From Thermoanaerobaculia bacterium (lineage in GTDB: Bacteria; Acidobacteriota; Thermoanaerobaculia; Gp7-AA8): 10,653 nt of DNA. Position numbers and translations under genes: made by a program. The DNA lies in the NCBI GenBank assembly GCA_023700825.1, contig JAMPYE010000112.1, positions 1 through 10,653 of the forward strand. The letters run 5' to 3'. The notes under the pieces are model-generated. The model did not search any database and was not told the DNA's origin. It saw only the letters and a list, made by a program, of their open reading frames with translations. Shown in pieces: positions 1 to 6,733 of the stretch (position 1 is the first letter of the stretch; each line of letters begins with the position of its first letter).

Positions 1-92
1 CTCAGTCCAGAATTTCGAGAGATTGTAGATGGCCGCAAGTCAGCTTCAGCCTTCGACCGCGAAGTATATGTGACTCCCACTAGATTGCAATA
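1..92. other. non-coding left flank
   Basis: No convincing gene is seen here. It is the region downstream of the minus-strand lipoprotein gene. It holds a 5-bp-stem, 4-base-loop hairpin (CTTCG at 51-55, CGAAG at 60-64), but no T-run follows it on the minus strand, so I do not call a terminator. Confidence 0.4.
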
Positions 93-97
93 CTAGT
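79..97. repeat. short AT-rich inverted repeat over the lipoprotein stop codon
   Basis: ACTAG (79-83) and CTAGT (93-97) are complementary and flank the 8-bp perfect palindrome ATTGCAAT (84-91). The right arm contains the TAG stop of the lipoprotein gene. It is AT-rich against a GC-rich background. It may help end transcription or be chance; the arms are only 5 bp. Confidence 0.25.
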
Positions 98-1769
98 CGC
101 TTCTTCTTCGCGGATTTTCCGCTTTCCACGCCCGCAAACTCCCCCCCGAAGGGCATCGTTCGCCCGCGAAGCCCGCGATGATCTCGTCTTTGAGGTCGCG
201 GTCCAGATCGGCCAGCTTCACCGAATATCCGCGACATCCCGGCATGGCAGAGTCGATTCCGTCCGGCGACTCCATCGTAAAGAGCGCGCCGCCGGCGCCA
301 CGGAGGACCAGGGGCCCGCCGGCGTCGTCGAACGCAACCAGATCGACTCGCCCGTCGCCATCGAGGTCACCTGCGCCCATCGCCGTGACGAACGATCGTC
401 CTGCAGACGACCACAGCGCGTGGCGTCGCCATCCGCCCGGCTGCGAGAGCATCAGATCGATCCCCGATCTCACCACTCCGCCCTCGTTCGACGTATAGGA
501 GAGAAACAGGTCGTGCCGGCCGTCGGCGTTCACGTCCGCAGCCGCGACGCTTCGCACGAATGCGCCGGGGCGAATCCCCTCGAGACTCGACGCCTGCCAC
601 GACCCGTCGATGCCGGCGATGTTGAACACCGCGCGGTTCCCGGCGAGCGAGATCGACGTCGCGAAGTCCTTCCTGCCGTCGCCGTTGAAATCACCGAGGG
701 CGATCTCGTCGCCGAACACGGGATCGACGTCGGACGGAGCGGGTGCGAGCTCCCAGCCCTTCTCGCGAGCGAGGTAAATGCGTTTCCCGGCAGCGTAGTT
801 CGTGCTTGTGGCGCCCGGCCTGGACGGCCCCTCGGACAACGCGAGGATGTCCATTCGCCCGTCGCGATCCCAGTCGATCGTCTCGATGGCCCGCGAGGTG
901 AAGGGCGAAGTGGACCACCCTCCCCGTGCAGGATCGCTCATGTCGAGCCCTTCGCTGAACGGCTCGTAGTTTCCCTTGCCGTCGCCCAGGAGCGCGACGA
1001 TCCCCCGCAGATGGATGGCCAGCGCGACGTCGGCCTTGCCGTCGCCGTTGAAGTCGCCCACCGCGGCGTCACCGTAGTCATAGGCGAGCGGGGGAAATCT
1101 CGCTTCGCTCCACCGCGAGAACCCGCCCTTGCCATCACCTCGAAAGATCGCGGGCGTGCCGTTGATCGTCCGTCGCGTGGGGCCGTGAACGATGTCGAGC
1201 GCCGCGTCACCGTCGACGTCGGCCAGCGCAAAGCCGTTGCGCCACTGCCCGGAACGGGGCAGCCCGTCGCCGATCGCGACGAAACGAAGGTCGTCGGACG
1301 CGGTCGTCGTCACCTCGTAGCTCTTCGCAATCTGCTCGAGCTCCTCCGGAGTCGGTTCCTTCCGCACGACGGGACCTGTCTCATCGCCCATGCGGTACAC
1401 CTTCGCGTAGAAGTAGGAGTCGTCCTCGCGCACGAGCTCGACCGTGATCCCTGCATTCACCCGGACGTGGGTCGGATCGACGCGGTAGTAGTAACCCTCC
1501 TTCTTCGGGATCGGCAGAACGAAATACTCGCGCCCCTCCATGTCGACGAGCCACTGCCCGTCGGGGGGCGACGGCCTGTACTCGACCCAGGGGGCGATCA
1601 TGTCTTTGTCGTCGAGAGGAGCGGACTCCTCGCCGGAAGCTGCCGATGCAGAAGCTTCGACCTTGGCGCCGGGAGCCACGCCCTTCTGCGGGCTGCTCGC
1701 GCACGACGCGATGATCAGCGTGGCACTCGTCGCCACGAACAACACGGATGCAAAGCTTCTTTTCGTCAT
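93..1769 (-). CDS. FG-GAP/VCBS-repeat lipoprotein, predicted seven-bladed beta-propeller
   Basis: A 558-aa envelope lipoprotein of unknown specific role. Residues 1-23 form a lipoprotein signal peptide: basic MTKR start, hydrophobic core, lipobox LIIASC with C23 as the predicted lipidated residue. A low-complexity Ala/Ser/Glu linker follows to about residue 55, then a region at 60-150 I cannot assign. From about residue 180 there are seven Asp-rich calcium-loop repeats of the FG-GAP/VCBS type (for example GDFNGDGKADV and GDLDGDGRVDL), at about 183, 238, 299, 359, 411, 468 and 520. Seven repeats would close one complete propeller. Apart from C23 the only cysteines are C512 and C539, both around the last blade, so a blade-closing disulfide is possible. 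The start at 1769 is preferred over an in-frame ATG at 1793 because a GAGG ribosome site sits 5 bases upstream and the signal peptide then starts normally. The family is known for protein or carbohydrate binding; the ligand here is unknown. The gene starts 40 bases after the TPR gene ends. Confidence 0.9.
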   Translation of the reverse strand: MTKRSFASVLFVATSATLIIASCASSPQKGVAPGAKVEASASAASGEESAPLDDKDMIAPWVEYRPSPPDGQWLVDMEGREYFVLPIPKKEGYYYRVDPTHVRVNAGITVELVREDDSYFYAKVYRMGDETGPVVRKEPTPEELEQIAKSYEVTTTASDDLRFVAIGDGLPRSGQWRNGFALADVDGDAALDIVHGPTRRTINGTPAIFRGDGKGGFSRWSEARFPPLAYDYGDAAVGDFNGDGKADVALAIHLRGIVALLGDGKGNYEPFSEGLDMSDPARGGWSTSPFTSRAIETIDWDRDGRMDILALSEGPSRPGATSTNYAAGKRIYLAREKGWELAPAPSDVDPVFGDEIALGDFNGDGRKDFATSISLAGNRAVFNIAGIDGSWQASSLEGIRPGAFVRSVAAADVNADGRHDLFLSYTSNEGGVVRSGIDLMLSQPGGWRRHALWSSAGRSFVTAMGAGDLDGDGRVDLVAFDDAGGPLVLRGAGGALFTMESPDGIDSAMPGCRGYSVKLADLDRDLKDEIIAGFAGERCPSGGSLRAWKAENPRRRSD

Positions 1770-1774
1770 GGGAT

Positions 1775-1778
1775 CCTC
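1775..1778 (-). promoter_or_regulatory. ribosome binding site of the propeller lipoprotein
   Basis: GAGG on the minus strand, 5 bases before the ATG at 1769. It decides the start in favour of MTKRSF over the longer reading from 1793. Confidence 0.7.
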
Positions 1779-1809
1779 GCTGAGATGCCGCACCCTGCGC
1801 GGCGGCGGG

Positions 1810-2349
1810 CTAATCTAGCACAGCAGCCGCGGCCGGAAGCGCCGGGAGAGGTGGAGGATCGGAAACAGCTTCCGCCCGCGTTCTGCGGGCGATCTCCTCG
1901 CGAACCCGGTCTCGGTAGGACGCCGGAACGGAGTCGATCAGTTTCGGGCTGATCCAGACCGCGCGCAGGAACATCGCGCCGGCCCGCCCGTCGCCTGCCG
2001 CGGCGAAGGCGCGGCCCAGATTCACGTCGACCTCTCCCCGCTCCCCGCATCGCAGCGCCTCGAGATAGAGGGCGATCGCGCGATCGGTATCGCGGGCGAC
2101 CAGCGACGCGCTCGCCGCGTACATCCGAGGTCTCACGTCCCCCGGCATCGCGCGGGAGAGCCCCGCAAGCCTCACGGAAGTCTCGCGGAGCAGCGCACCG
2201 GCGGACGCCGTACCCGACCCGCCCGTGGCCGCGGCCATCGCCACCGAGGTGAGCCGCCGCAATTCGCGCTCGGCCCGGTAGCGGGAGAGCTCGGGCGCGA
2301 GAAGCGCGAGGAGCAGCGACACGGCGATGACGACCCGCGCGGCCCTCAT
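1810..2349 (-). CDS. small membrane-anchored TPR-like protein
   Basis: A 179-aa protein with one hydrophobic segment near the N-terminus (about residues 6-20, after MRAAR), acting as a signal anchor or signal peptide. The rest is Ala/Arg-rich and helical. Residues about 75-140 look like two degenerate tetratricopeptide units: a helix ending in ALYLEALRCG, then VNLGRAFAAAGDGRAGAMFLRAV. The C-terminus is a Pro/Ala tail. The start codon overlaps the stop of the ligase-type gene as ATGA, and an AGGAG ribosome site lies 5 bases upstream, so translation is probably coupled. The frame stays open far upstream to 3423, but that part runs over the ligase gene and is an Arg-rich shadow. Coupling to a Wzy_C protein suggests a helper or scaffold for glycan ligation or polymerisation; this is inferred from context only. 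Confidence 0.82.
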   Translation of the reverse strand: MRAARVVIAVSLLLALLAPELSRYRAERELRRLTSVAMAAATGGSGTASAGALLRETSVRLAGLSRAMPGDVRPRMYAASASLVARDTDRAIALYLEALRCGERGEVDVNLGRAFAAAGDGRAGAMFLRAVWISPKLIDSVPASYRDRVREEIARRTRAEAVSDPPPLPALPAAAAVLD

Positions 2350-3689
2350 GCGTGCTCCTGCGCGGCTTCCGCGGCGAGCGCCCACGCCCGGCCTAACAGT
2401 ACGAGCGCCAGCAGCGCCGTCACCGGGCGTTGCATCGGAAACCAGGTGAGTGCCGCGACCGCGAGCGCGATGGCGAGCGCGGCGAGCATCCAGCCTTCCG
2501 CGCGCGTCGCCCGGCCGGAGTCGCGGACGGCCCGCAACAGCGCCCACGCCACGAGAACGGCCGAAAGTGCGAAGAGGATCGTCGCGACGAGTCCCGCCTC
2601 CGCCGCCGATTGCAGGTAGTCGCAGTGCGCTTCCTCGTAGGATCCGCCGAGCAGATACGGGTTCGCGAACCGCCTTCCCCAGCGCTTCTCCGCCTCGATC
2701 CGCTGAGGAACGAACTGCGAGGCGAAGCTCCCGGGACCGAAGCCCGCGAGCGGTCGCGAAGCGATCATCTCGCCGGCCGCGGCCCACGCGCCGACGCGAT
2801 AGCTCGTGAGCGCGTCGAACTGCCCCGCTGCGACGAGCGTACGCGCATCGCTCGCGCGCTTTCGAAGCTGCGGTAGCGCGGCGAACGCGATCGCGGTGAT
2901 CGCGAGCACGGCGATCGCGCCGATGGCGAGCGTTCGCTTCGACACGCGGGGAATCGCGAGCACGATCGCTCCCGCGCCGAGCGTGAGCATCGAGGTCAGT
3001 GAGGCGTTCGCGAAGACCGCGGCCGCGTTGAGCACGGCCCCGGCCGCGAGCAGCGCCCGCGCCCCTCCACCCCGCGCGTCGAGCCAGAGCGCTGCAGCCG
3101 CGATCGCGCCTAACGCCGCGACGAGCGCCAGGAACCCCTCGTTCCCCAGCAACCCGACGGCCTCGGTGCGCCCGGCGATCCTCTCGATCTCGAATGGCCG
3201 CCAGACGCCGGCGCGCTGCACCAGAGAAACGAAGGAGTTGACCGCGGCGACCGCCACGAAGCAGCCGAGCATGCGGCGCACGCCCCGCGCGTCGAAGAGC
3301 AGCGCGGCGAGGGGCGCGACGAGCGCGAGAATCAGCGTGCCACGGCCCGACGCGAGCGCTTCGAGCCTTCGCGGCGCGAGAAGCGCGGAGACGATCGTCC
3401 CGAGGAGCGCGAGCCCGAAGCACGCGACCGAGAGCCGGAGCTCGCGAGATGCTCCCTGCCAGGCCGAGCGGATGCGATCGGGCTGCACGAACGCGCCGAC
3501 GAGCGCCGCGGCAAGCCCGGCTGCGACGATCGCGGCGAGCCGTTTCGGCGCGTCGAACGCCGACTCGGCGCCCGTGTCGACGATGAGGCCCGACGCGAGC
3601 AGGCCGGCCGCGAGGACGAAGGCCGCCACTCGCTCGGTCGAAGGCAGCGCGGAGGCGGGGGCTTTCGGTGTCGTTCTGCGGCGCGCCAT
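2346..3689 (-). CDS. O-antigen ligase/polymerase-type membrane protein (Wzy_C family)
   Basis: A 447-aa polytopic inner-membrane protein with about ten or more hydrophobic segments. The basic N-terminus (MARRRTTPK) is followed by segments near 20-40, 50-68, 85-105, 117-132, 140-157, 180-203, 210-227, 230-247 and 252-272. A large hydrophilic loop spans about 273-365, with further segments near 366-386 and 400-436. The loop carries the family signature: SYRVGAWAAAGEMI (296-309), PLAGFGPGSF (313-322) and EEAHCDYLQSAAEAGL (352-367), with H355 at the conserved histidine position. Members join or polymerise undecaprenyl-linked glycans at the periplasmic face (WaaL, Wzy, or PglL-type protein O-glycosylation); which of these applies cannot be read from sequence. 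The ATG at 3689 has no clear ribosome site but is the first in frame and gives a plausible N-terminus. The gene follows pncA by 51 bases and overlaps the TPR-like gene by 4. Confidence 0.88.
   Translation of the reverse strand: MARRRTTPKAPASALPSTERVAAFVLAAGLLASGLIVDTGAESAFDAPKRLAAIVAAGLAAALVGAFVQPDRIRSAWQGASRELRLSVACFGLALLGTIVSALLAPRRLEALASGRGTLILALVAPLAALLFDARGVRRMLGCFVAVAAVNSFVSLVQRAGVWRPFEIERIAGRTEAVGLLGNEGFLALVAALGAIAAAALWLDARGGGARALLAAGAVLNAAAVFANASLTSMLTLGAGAIVLAIPRVSKRTLAIGAIAVLAITAIAFAALPQLRKRASDARTLVAAGQFDALTSYRVGAWAAAGEMIASRPLAGFGPGSFASQFVPQRIEAEKRWGRRFANPYLLGGSYEEAHCDYLQSAAEAGLVATILFALSAVLVAWALLRAVRDSGRATRAEGWMLAALAIALAVAALTWFPMQRPVTALLALVLLGRAWALAAEAAQEHA
2355..2359 (-). promoter_or_regulatory. 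ribosome binding site of the TPR-like gene
   Basis: AGGAG on the minus strand, 5 bases before the ATG at 2349 and inside the last codons of the ligase-type gene. It fixes the start of the TPR-like gene. Confidence 0.75.
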
Positions 3690-3740
3690 CGGAGCGAGAT
3701 TCTACAGGCGGCGCACCGGGTTCAGTACACCTGCGAGGCG

Positions 3741-4352
3741 TTACAGCTCGCCGCTCTGCACGACCTTCGCACCCGCGTCGCGCATCGCCTCGAAGGCACG
3801 GGCCGAGTCGCCGGGCACGAGCTCCACGCCGCGGCAGCCGTCCTCGACCACCGTCACGTCGAATCCGAGCCCGCGCGCGTCGAGCACGGTGAACTTCACG
3901 CAGTAGTCGGTCGCAAGGCCGAGCACCACCGTTTCGCGCACGCCACGAGCTCGCAGAAACTCACCGAGCCCCGTCGCCTTGCGGTGGCCGTTGTCGAACA
4001 GGGCACTGTAGCTGTCGATCTCCGGATCGGTCCCTTTGCGGAACAACGTGACGCCGTGGAGGTCGAGCCCCGCGTGGAACCACGCCCCTCGTGTCCCCTG
4101 GACACAGTGATCGGGCCAGTAGATCTGCGGCAACCCGCCGAGCTCGCCGAGGTCGCCCGGCATCGTGCCCGGGTGATTCGACGCGAAGCTGCCGTGGTTC
4201 GCAGGATGCCAGTCCTGCGTCGCGACGACGAGATCGAACTTCGCCCGCATGGCGTTCGCGACCGGAACCACGAGATCTCCTCCCGGCACCGCGAGCGAGC
4301 CGCCCGGGATGAAGTCGTTCTGGATGTCGACGAGCAGAAGAGCTCGGCTCAT
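3741..4352 (-). CDS. pncA: nicotinamidase (nicotinamide deamidase)
   Basis: A 203-aa cytoplasmic cysteine hydrolase of the isochorismatase-like family, close to the usual PncA length (E. coli about 213). It converts nicotinamide to nicotinate and ammonia for NAD salvage. The catalytic triad is visible: D9 in LLVDIQNDF, K106 in LFRKGTD, and C151 in GLATDYCVKF. Metal ligands fit D47 and H49 (TQDWHPANHGSF) and H82 (WPDHCVQGT), and the SxYSALFDN substrate-site segment is at about 114-121. I start at MSRALLL because family members begin right at this first strand. The frame extends upstream to 4457, but only through the hairpin repeat, giving an unrelated Cys/Phe-rich peptide. No strong ribosome site is seen before 4352. 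The gene lies 159 bases downstream of nadE on the same strand; NadE catalyses the last step of the route that PncA feeds. Confidence 0.95.
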   Translation of the reverse strand: MSRALLLVDIQNDFIPGGSLAVPGGDLVVPVANAMRAKFDLVVATQDWHPANHGSFASNHPGTMPGDLGELGGLPQIYWPDHCVQGTRGAWFHAGLDLHGVTLFRKGTDPEIDSYSALFDNGHRKATGLGEFLRARGVRETVVLGLATDYCVKFTVLDARGLGFDVTVVEDGCRGVELVPGDSARAFEAMRDAGAKVVQSGEL

Positions 4353-4398
4353 GCGGAATATCCCGAAACCTTGAACGGGCACGAGCGAGCGAAAACCG

Positions 4399-4491
4399 AA
4401 ATGTCGAACGCAGAATGCAGAATGGAGAATGAAGAAGCACTCACAGCACCTTGCCATTCATTCTTCATTCTTCATTCCTCGTTCGACATTT
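4399..4491. repeat. long imperfect hairpin built of heptamer repeats
   Basis: Arms 4399-4433 and 4457-4491 are complementary at 31 of 35 positions by my alignment, with a 23-base loop. Each outer end is a perfect 12-bp match (AAATGTCGAACG and its complement). The inner parts are tandem 7-mers of the form GNRGAAT: GCAGAAT, GCAGAAT, GGAGAAT on the plus strand (4410-4430), and GAGGAAT, GAAGAAT, GAAGAAT on the minus strand (4480-4460). It is much richer in A/T than its surroundings. It lies between the nadE stop and the pncA start and could end or attenuate transcription. T-runs follow on both sides (TTTTT at 4489-4493 on plus; TTTTC on minus just beyond the left arm). I think it is more likely a dispersed intergenic repeat. 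Confidence 0.85.
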
Positions 4492-4531
4492 TTCAATTCG
4501 GCTTCTTCGCGTCAGCGCTTTCGTTCGACAT
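4479..4531. repeat. 11-bp direct repeat linking the hairpin end to the nadE 3' end
   Basis: TCGTTCGACAT occurs at 4479-4489, in the outer end of the hairpin's right arm, and again at 4521-4531 inside the last codons of nadE (encoding YVER). The left hairpin arm holds a 10-base inverted copy at 4401-4410. This may be chance, or a trace of how the repeat arose or inserted. Confidence 0.55.
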
Positions 4532-6509
4532 ATTCACGCAGTTCGCCTAGCTCCTTCTCGAACCCGCCCGACAGGATCGGGAACCGGCACCAGGTCTTCG
4601 GGTCGAGATTCGCGTCGTCGAGGTGGAACGACGGGGCGTAGCGCTCGCGCTTCCACTGGTTGCGCGACCAGAGCCGGAAGAAGCGATCGACCCAGTCGTG
4701 CATCGCCTTCGCGTCGTATTCGGGGAAGCGGCGCCGCATCATGCGGAAGACCTCGATCGGCATCTGCTTGTCGCGGATCGCGGCGCGCTCGATCGCGTCG
4801 AGGAGCGGATACGGCATGAGGTCGTCCTCGTCGGTCTGCTTCGCCGACGCCGGCCGCAGCTCCGCGGTCGGCGCGAGCCCGTTGACGGGGCCGAGGCACG
4901 GGAACGGGTGGAGCCCTGCGGGCCCTTCGGTCTCCATCCATCGGAGCCAGGTGCGGAGGAACGCCTTGTCAATGCCGGCGAGGGGGCTGACGCCTCCCGC
5001 CGTGTCGCCGTCCATCGTCGCGTAGCCGACCGCGGCCTCGGAGCGATTGCTCGTCGCGAGGAGAATGGCGCCGCGAAGGTTCGCGACCAGCCAGATGCCG
5101 GGGACGCGCGCGCGCGCCTGCACGTTCTGGAGCGCGACGTCGTCGTGAGCCCACGAGAGCTCGCGCCCCAGCGCTCCGCCGATCATCGCGATGTACTGCT
5201 GCACGTAGGCGTCGACGTCGAGCTCGAGAAACCGCGCGCCCACGCCGTTCGCGACCGACGCCGCCGAGTCGCGCGTCGTCTTCGAGCTGTTGCGCGTCGC
5301 CTGGTAGGCGCAGGTGAGAAGCTCTTCCGTCATCGCGCCGGCATCGCCCTTTCCCGCGAGCTCCGGGAAGTAGCCTAACTTCCCGGCGACGCCCTCGGCA
5401 CCGAGCTCCGCGATCCCGAGCTCGCACATCGCGCGGACGAGCACCGCGCAGGCCGACGAATCGGCTCCGCCGCTCAGCGAGACGACGTAGCCGCGCGAGC
5501 GGCTCTTCCTCATGTAGTCGAACAGCGCGAGCGCCTCGGCGCGCGTGAACTCCTCTTCGCGATGGTGCGGGCTCGTCTCCCATGCCGCCTTTTCCGTGCC
5601 GCCGAATTCGGGCTCGACTTCGGGCCACGGGAACTCGACGCGAACGCGCTCGCCCGGAATGTCGTCGAGGTCGGGGACGAAGCTCCCGGTGCGCGCCTGC
5701 ATCTGGCGCGTCTGGCTCACGTTGATGACCGCGGTGGTCACCTGCCAGTCGCGGAAGGAGAAGCGCGGGCCGACGGCGAGCATCTTTCCGCTCGACGCGA
5801 TCAGCGCGCCGCCGTCGTAGATCGCGCGGCCCGACTCGTTGCCGACGAGGTTCGAGTAGACGTAGCTGGTGCCGAACGCGCGCGACCCCTCGAGGACGAA
5901 GCGCTTGCGCGTCTCCATCTTCCCGAAGGCGAAGTGCGAGCCGCTCGGATTGAGGATGAGGTCGACGCCTTCGCGCGCGAGGATCGCGCCCGGGCGCGAC
6001 GCGACCCAGGCGTCCTCACAGATCTCGAAGCCGATGACGATCCCGCCGCAGTCGAAGTAGACGTCGCCGAACGGATAGAGCTTCCCGTCGAAGCCGGTGA
6101 GCTCGACGCGCTTGCCCGCGGGCCAGGGCTTGAACCAGCGCGGCTCGTAGTGGATGCCGTCGCCGGCGAGATTGCGCTTCCCGACGATCCCGACCAGGCG
6201 GCCGTCGACGACGAGCGCCGCGGCATCGAAGATCGCGTTGTGGTAGACGACCGGAAGACCGAGACAGACGATCATGCCCTTCGTGGCGGGGAGGATCTCC
6301 GTCATCATCCGCCACGACATCTCGTGAACGCCCGGGGCGTGGAACGCGTCCTCGCAGCCGTAGCCGCAGATCGAGAGCTCGGGAAGGCAGCAGACGGTGG
6401 CGCCGAGGCGTCGCGCTTCGGCGATCGCCTCGAGAATGTTCCGCTTGTTTCCCTCCCAGTCGAGCGGCGTCTGGTTGAGCACCGCGGCGGCGACCTTGAT
6501 GAACTTCAT
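4512..6509 (-). CDS. nadE: glutamine-dependent NAD+ synthetase
   Basis: A 665-aa cytoplasmic enzyme, the usual size for the two-domain type (M. tuberculosis NadE about 679). It amidates nicotinate adenine dinucleotide to NAD+, using ATP and ammonia released from glutamine. The N-terminal nitrilase-type glutaminase domain (about 1-280) shows the Glu-Lys-Cys triad: E44 in CLPELSICGYGCEDAF, K111 in VGKRNLAGDGIHYEPRWF, and C164 in GFEICEDAW. The C-terminal synthetase domain (about 315-640) has the ATP-pyrophosphatase P-loop SLSGGADSS (344-352) and the segments SNRSEAAVGYATMDGDTAGG and SPLAGIDKAFLR. No key residue is missing. ATG 6509 is the natural start, since MKFIKVAAAVLNQTPLDW is the expected first strand of the nitrilase fold; no clear ribosome site precedes it. 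It is divergent from the 6734 gene and upstream of pncA on the same strand. Confidence 0.97.
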   Translation of the reverse strand: MKFIKVAAAVLNQTPLDWEGNKRNILEAIAEARRLGATVCCLPELSICGYGCEDAFHAPGVHEMSWRMMTEILPATKGMIVCLGLPVVYHNAIFDAAALVVDGRLVGIVGKRNLAGDGIHYEPRWFKPWPAGKRVELTGFDGKLYPFGDVYFDCGGIVIGFEICEDAWVASRPGAILAREGVDLILNPSGSHFAFGKMETRKRFVLEGSRAFGTSYVYSNLVGNESGRAIYDGGALIASSGKMLAVGPRFSFRDWQVTTAVINVSQTRQMQARTGSFVPDLDDIPGERVRVEFPWPEVEPEFGGTEKAAWETSPHHREEEFTRAEALALFDYMRKSRSRGYVVSLSGGADSSACAVLVRAMCELGIAELGAEGVAGKLGYFPELAGKGDAGAMTEELLTCAYQATRNSSKTTRDSAASVANGVGARFLELDVDAYVQQYIAMIGGALGRELSWAHDDVALQNVQARARVPGIWLVANLRGAILLATSNRSEAAVGYATMDGDTAGGVSPLAGIDKAFLRTWLRWMETEGPAGLHPFPCLGPVNGLAPTAELRPASAKQTDEDDLMPYPLLDAIERAAIRDKQMPIEVFRMMRRRFPEYDAKAMHDWVDRFFRLWSRNQWKRERYAPSFHLDDANLDPKTWCRFPILSGGFEKELGELREYVERKR

Positions 6510-6733
6510 GGGGCGATCTTAGCTGGTTTCCGGGAAAAGGGATCGCGACACGACGCCCGGCGTCACCGTCGATCCGCGTCATCGCCCCGACATGTCGTTC
6601 GCGAGACGCCATGCGAGCGCCGCGGCGATCACCACATCGGCGCGCCTAGAATGGAATTTCGCCGATGTCTCTTGTTTTCCGTTGCTTGCTCGATCACCAT
6701 TCGATCGGAGCAGGTAGAGAGAAGGAGCAGTCG
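6510..6733. promoter_or_regulatory. divergent intergenic region, likely promoters of both blocks
   Basis: This 224-base gap separates the minus-strand nadE block from the plus-strand small-protein block, so promoters for both should lie here. On the plus strand TAGAAT (6647-6652) resembles a -10 element, but I see no good -35 at the right distance. No hairpin, operator palindrome or riboswitch is evident. An ATG at 6665 is in frame with the next gene but lacks a ribosome site. Confidence 0.35.
6722..6727 (+). promoter_or_regulatory. ribosome binding site of the YLDP small protein
   Basis: AAGGAG, 6 bases before the ATG at 6734. It is the strongest ribosome site in the window and fixes the start at MLKNSAYAL instead of the in-frame ATG at 6665. 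Confidence 0.85.

Noticed and set aside
51..64. Small hairpin as a terminator for the lipoprotein gene.
   Set aside because: The stem is only 5 bp and no T-run follows on the minus strand.
420..1952. Long plus-strand open frame (510 codons) opposite the propeller lipoprotein.
   Set aside because: It is antisense to a gene with clear signal peptide and seven repeats; the translation is Arg/Val/Asp-rich with no domain, as expected opposite GC-rich codons.
2350..3423. Upstream extension of the TPR-like frame, making a 537-codon reading.
   Set aside because: It is Arg/Ala-rich and lies over the membrane ligase gene in another frame; the ribosome site and ATGA overlap place the real start at 2349.
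2806..3906. Plus-strand open frame (366 codons) across the ligase gene and pncA end.
   Set aside because: Ala/Ser/Thr low-complexity translation opposite two well supported genes.
4353..4457. N-terminal extension of pncA and small plus-strand frames through 3984-4819.
   Set aside because: They translate the hairpin repeat into Phe/His/Ser-rich peptides (FFILHS type) with no relation to the nicotinamidase fold.
6665..6733. Longer start for the YLDP small protein.
   Set aside because: No ribosome site at 6665, and it would add 23 polar residues before the signal peptide; AAGGAG at 6722 supports 6734.
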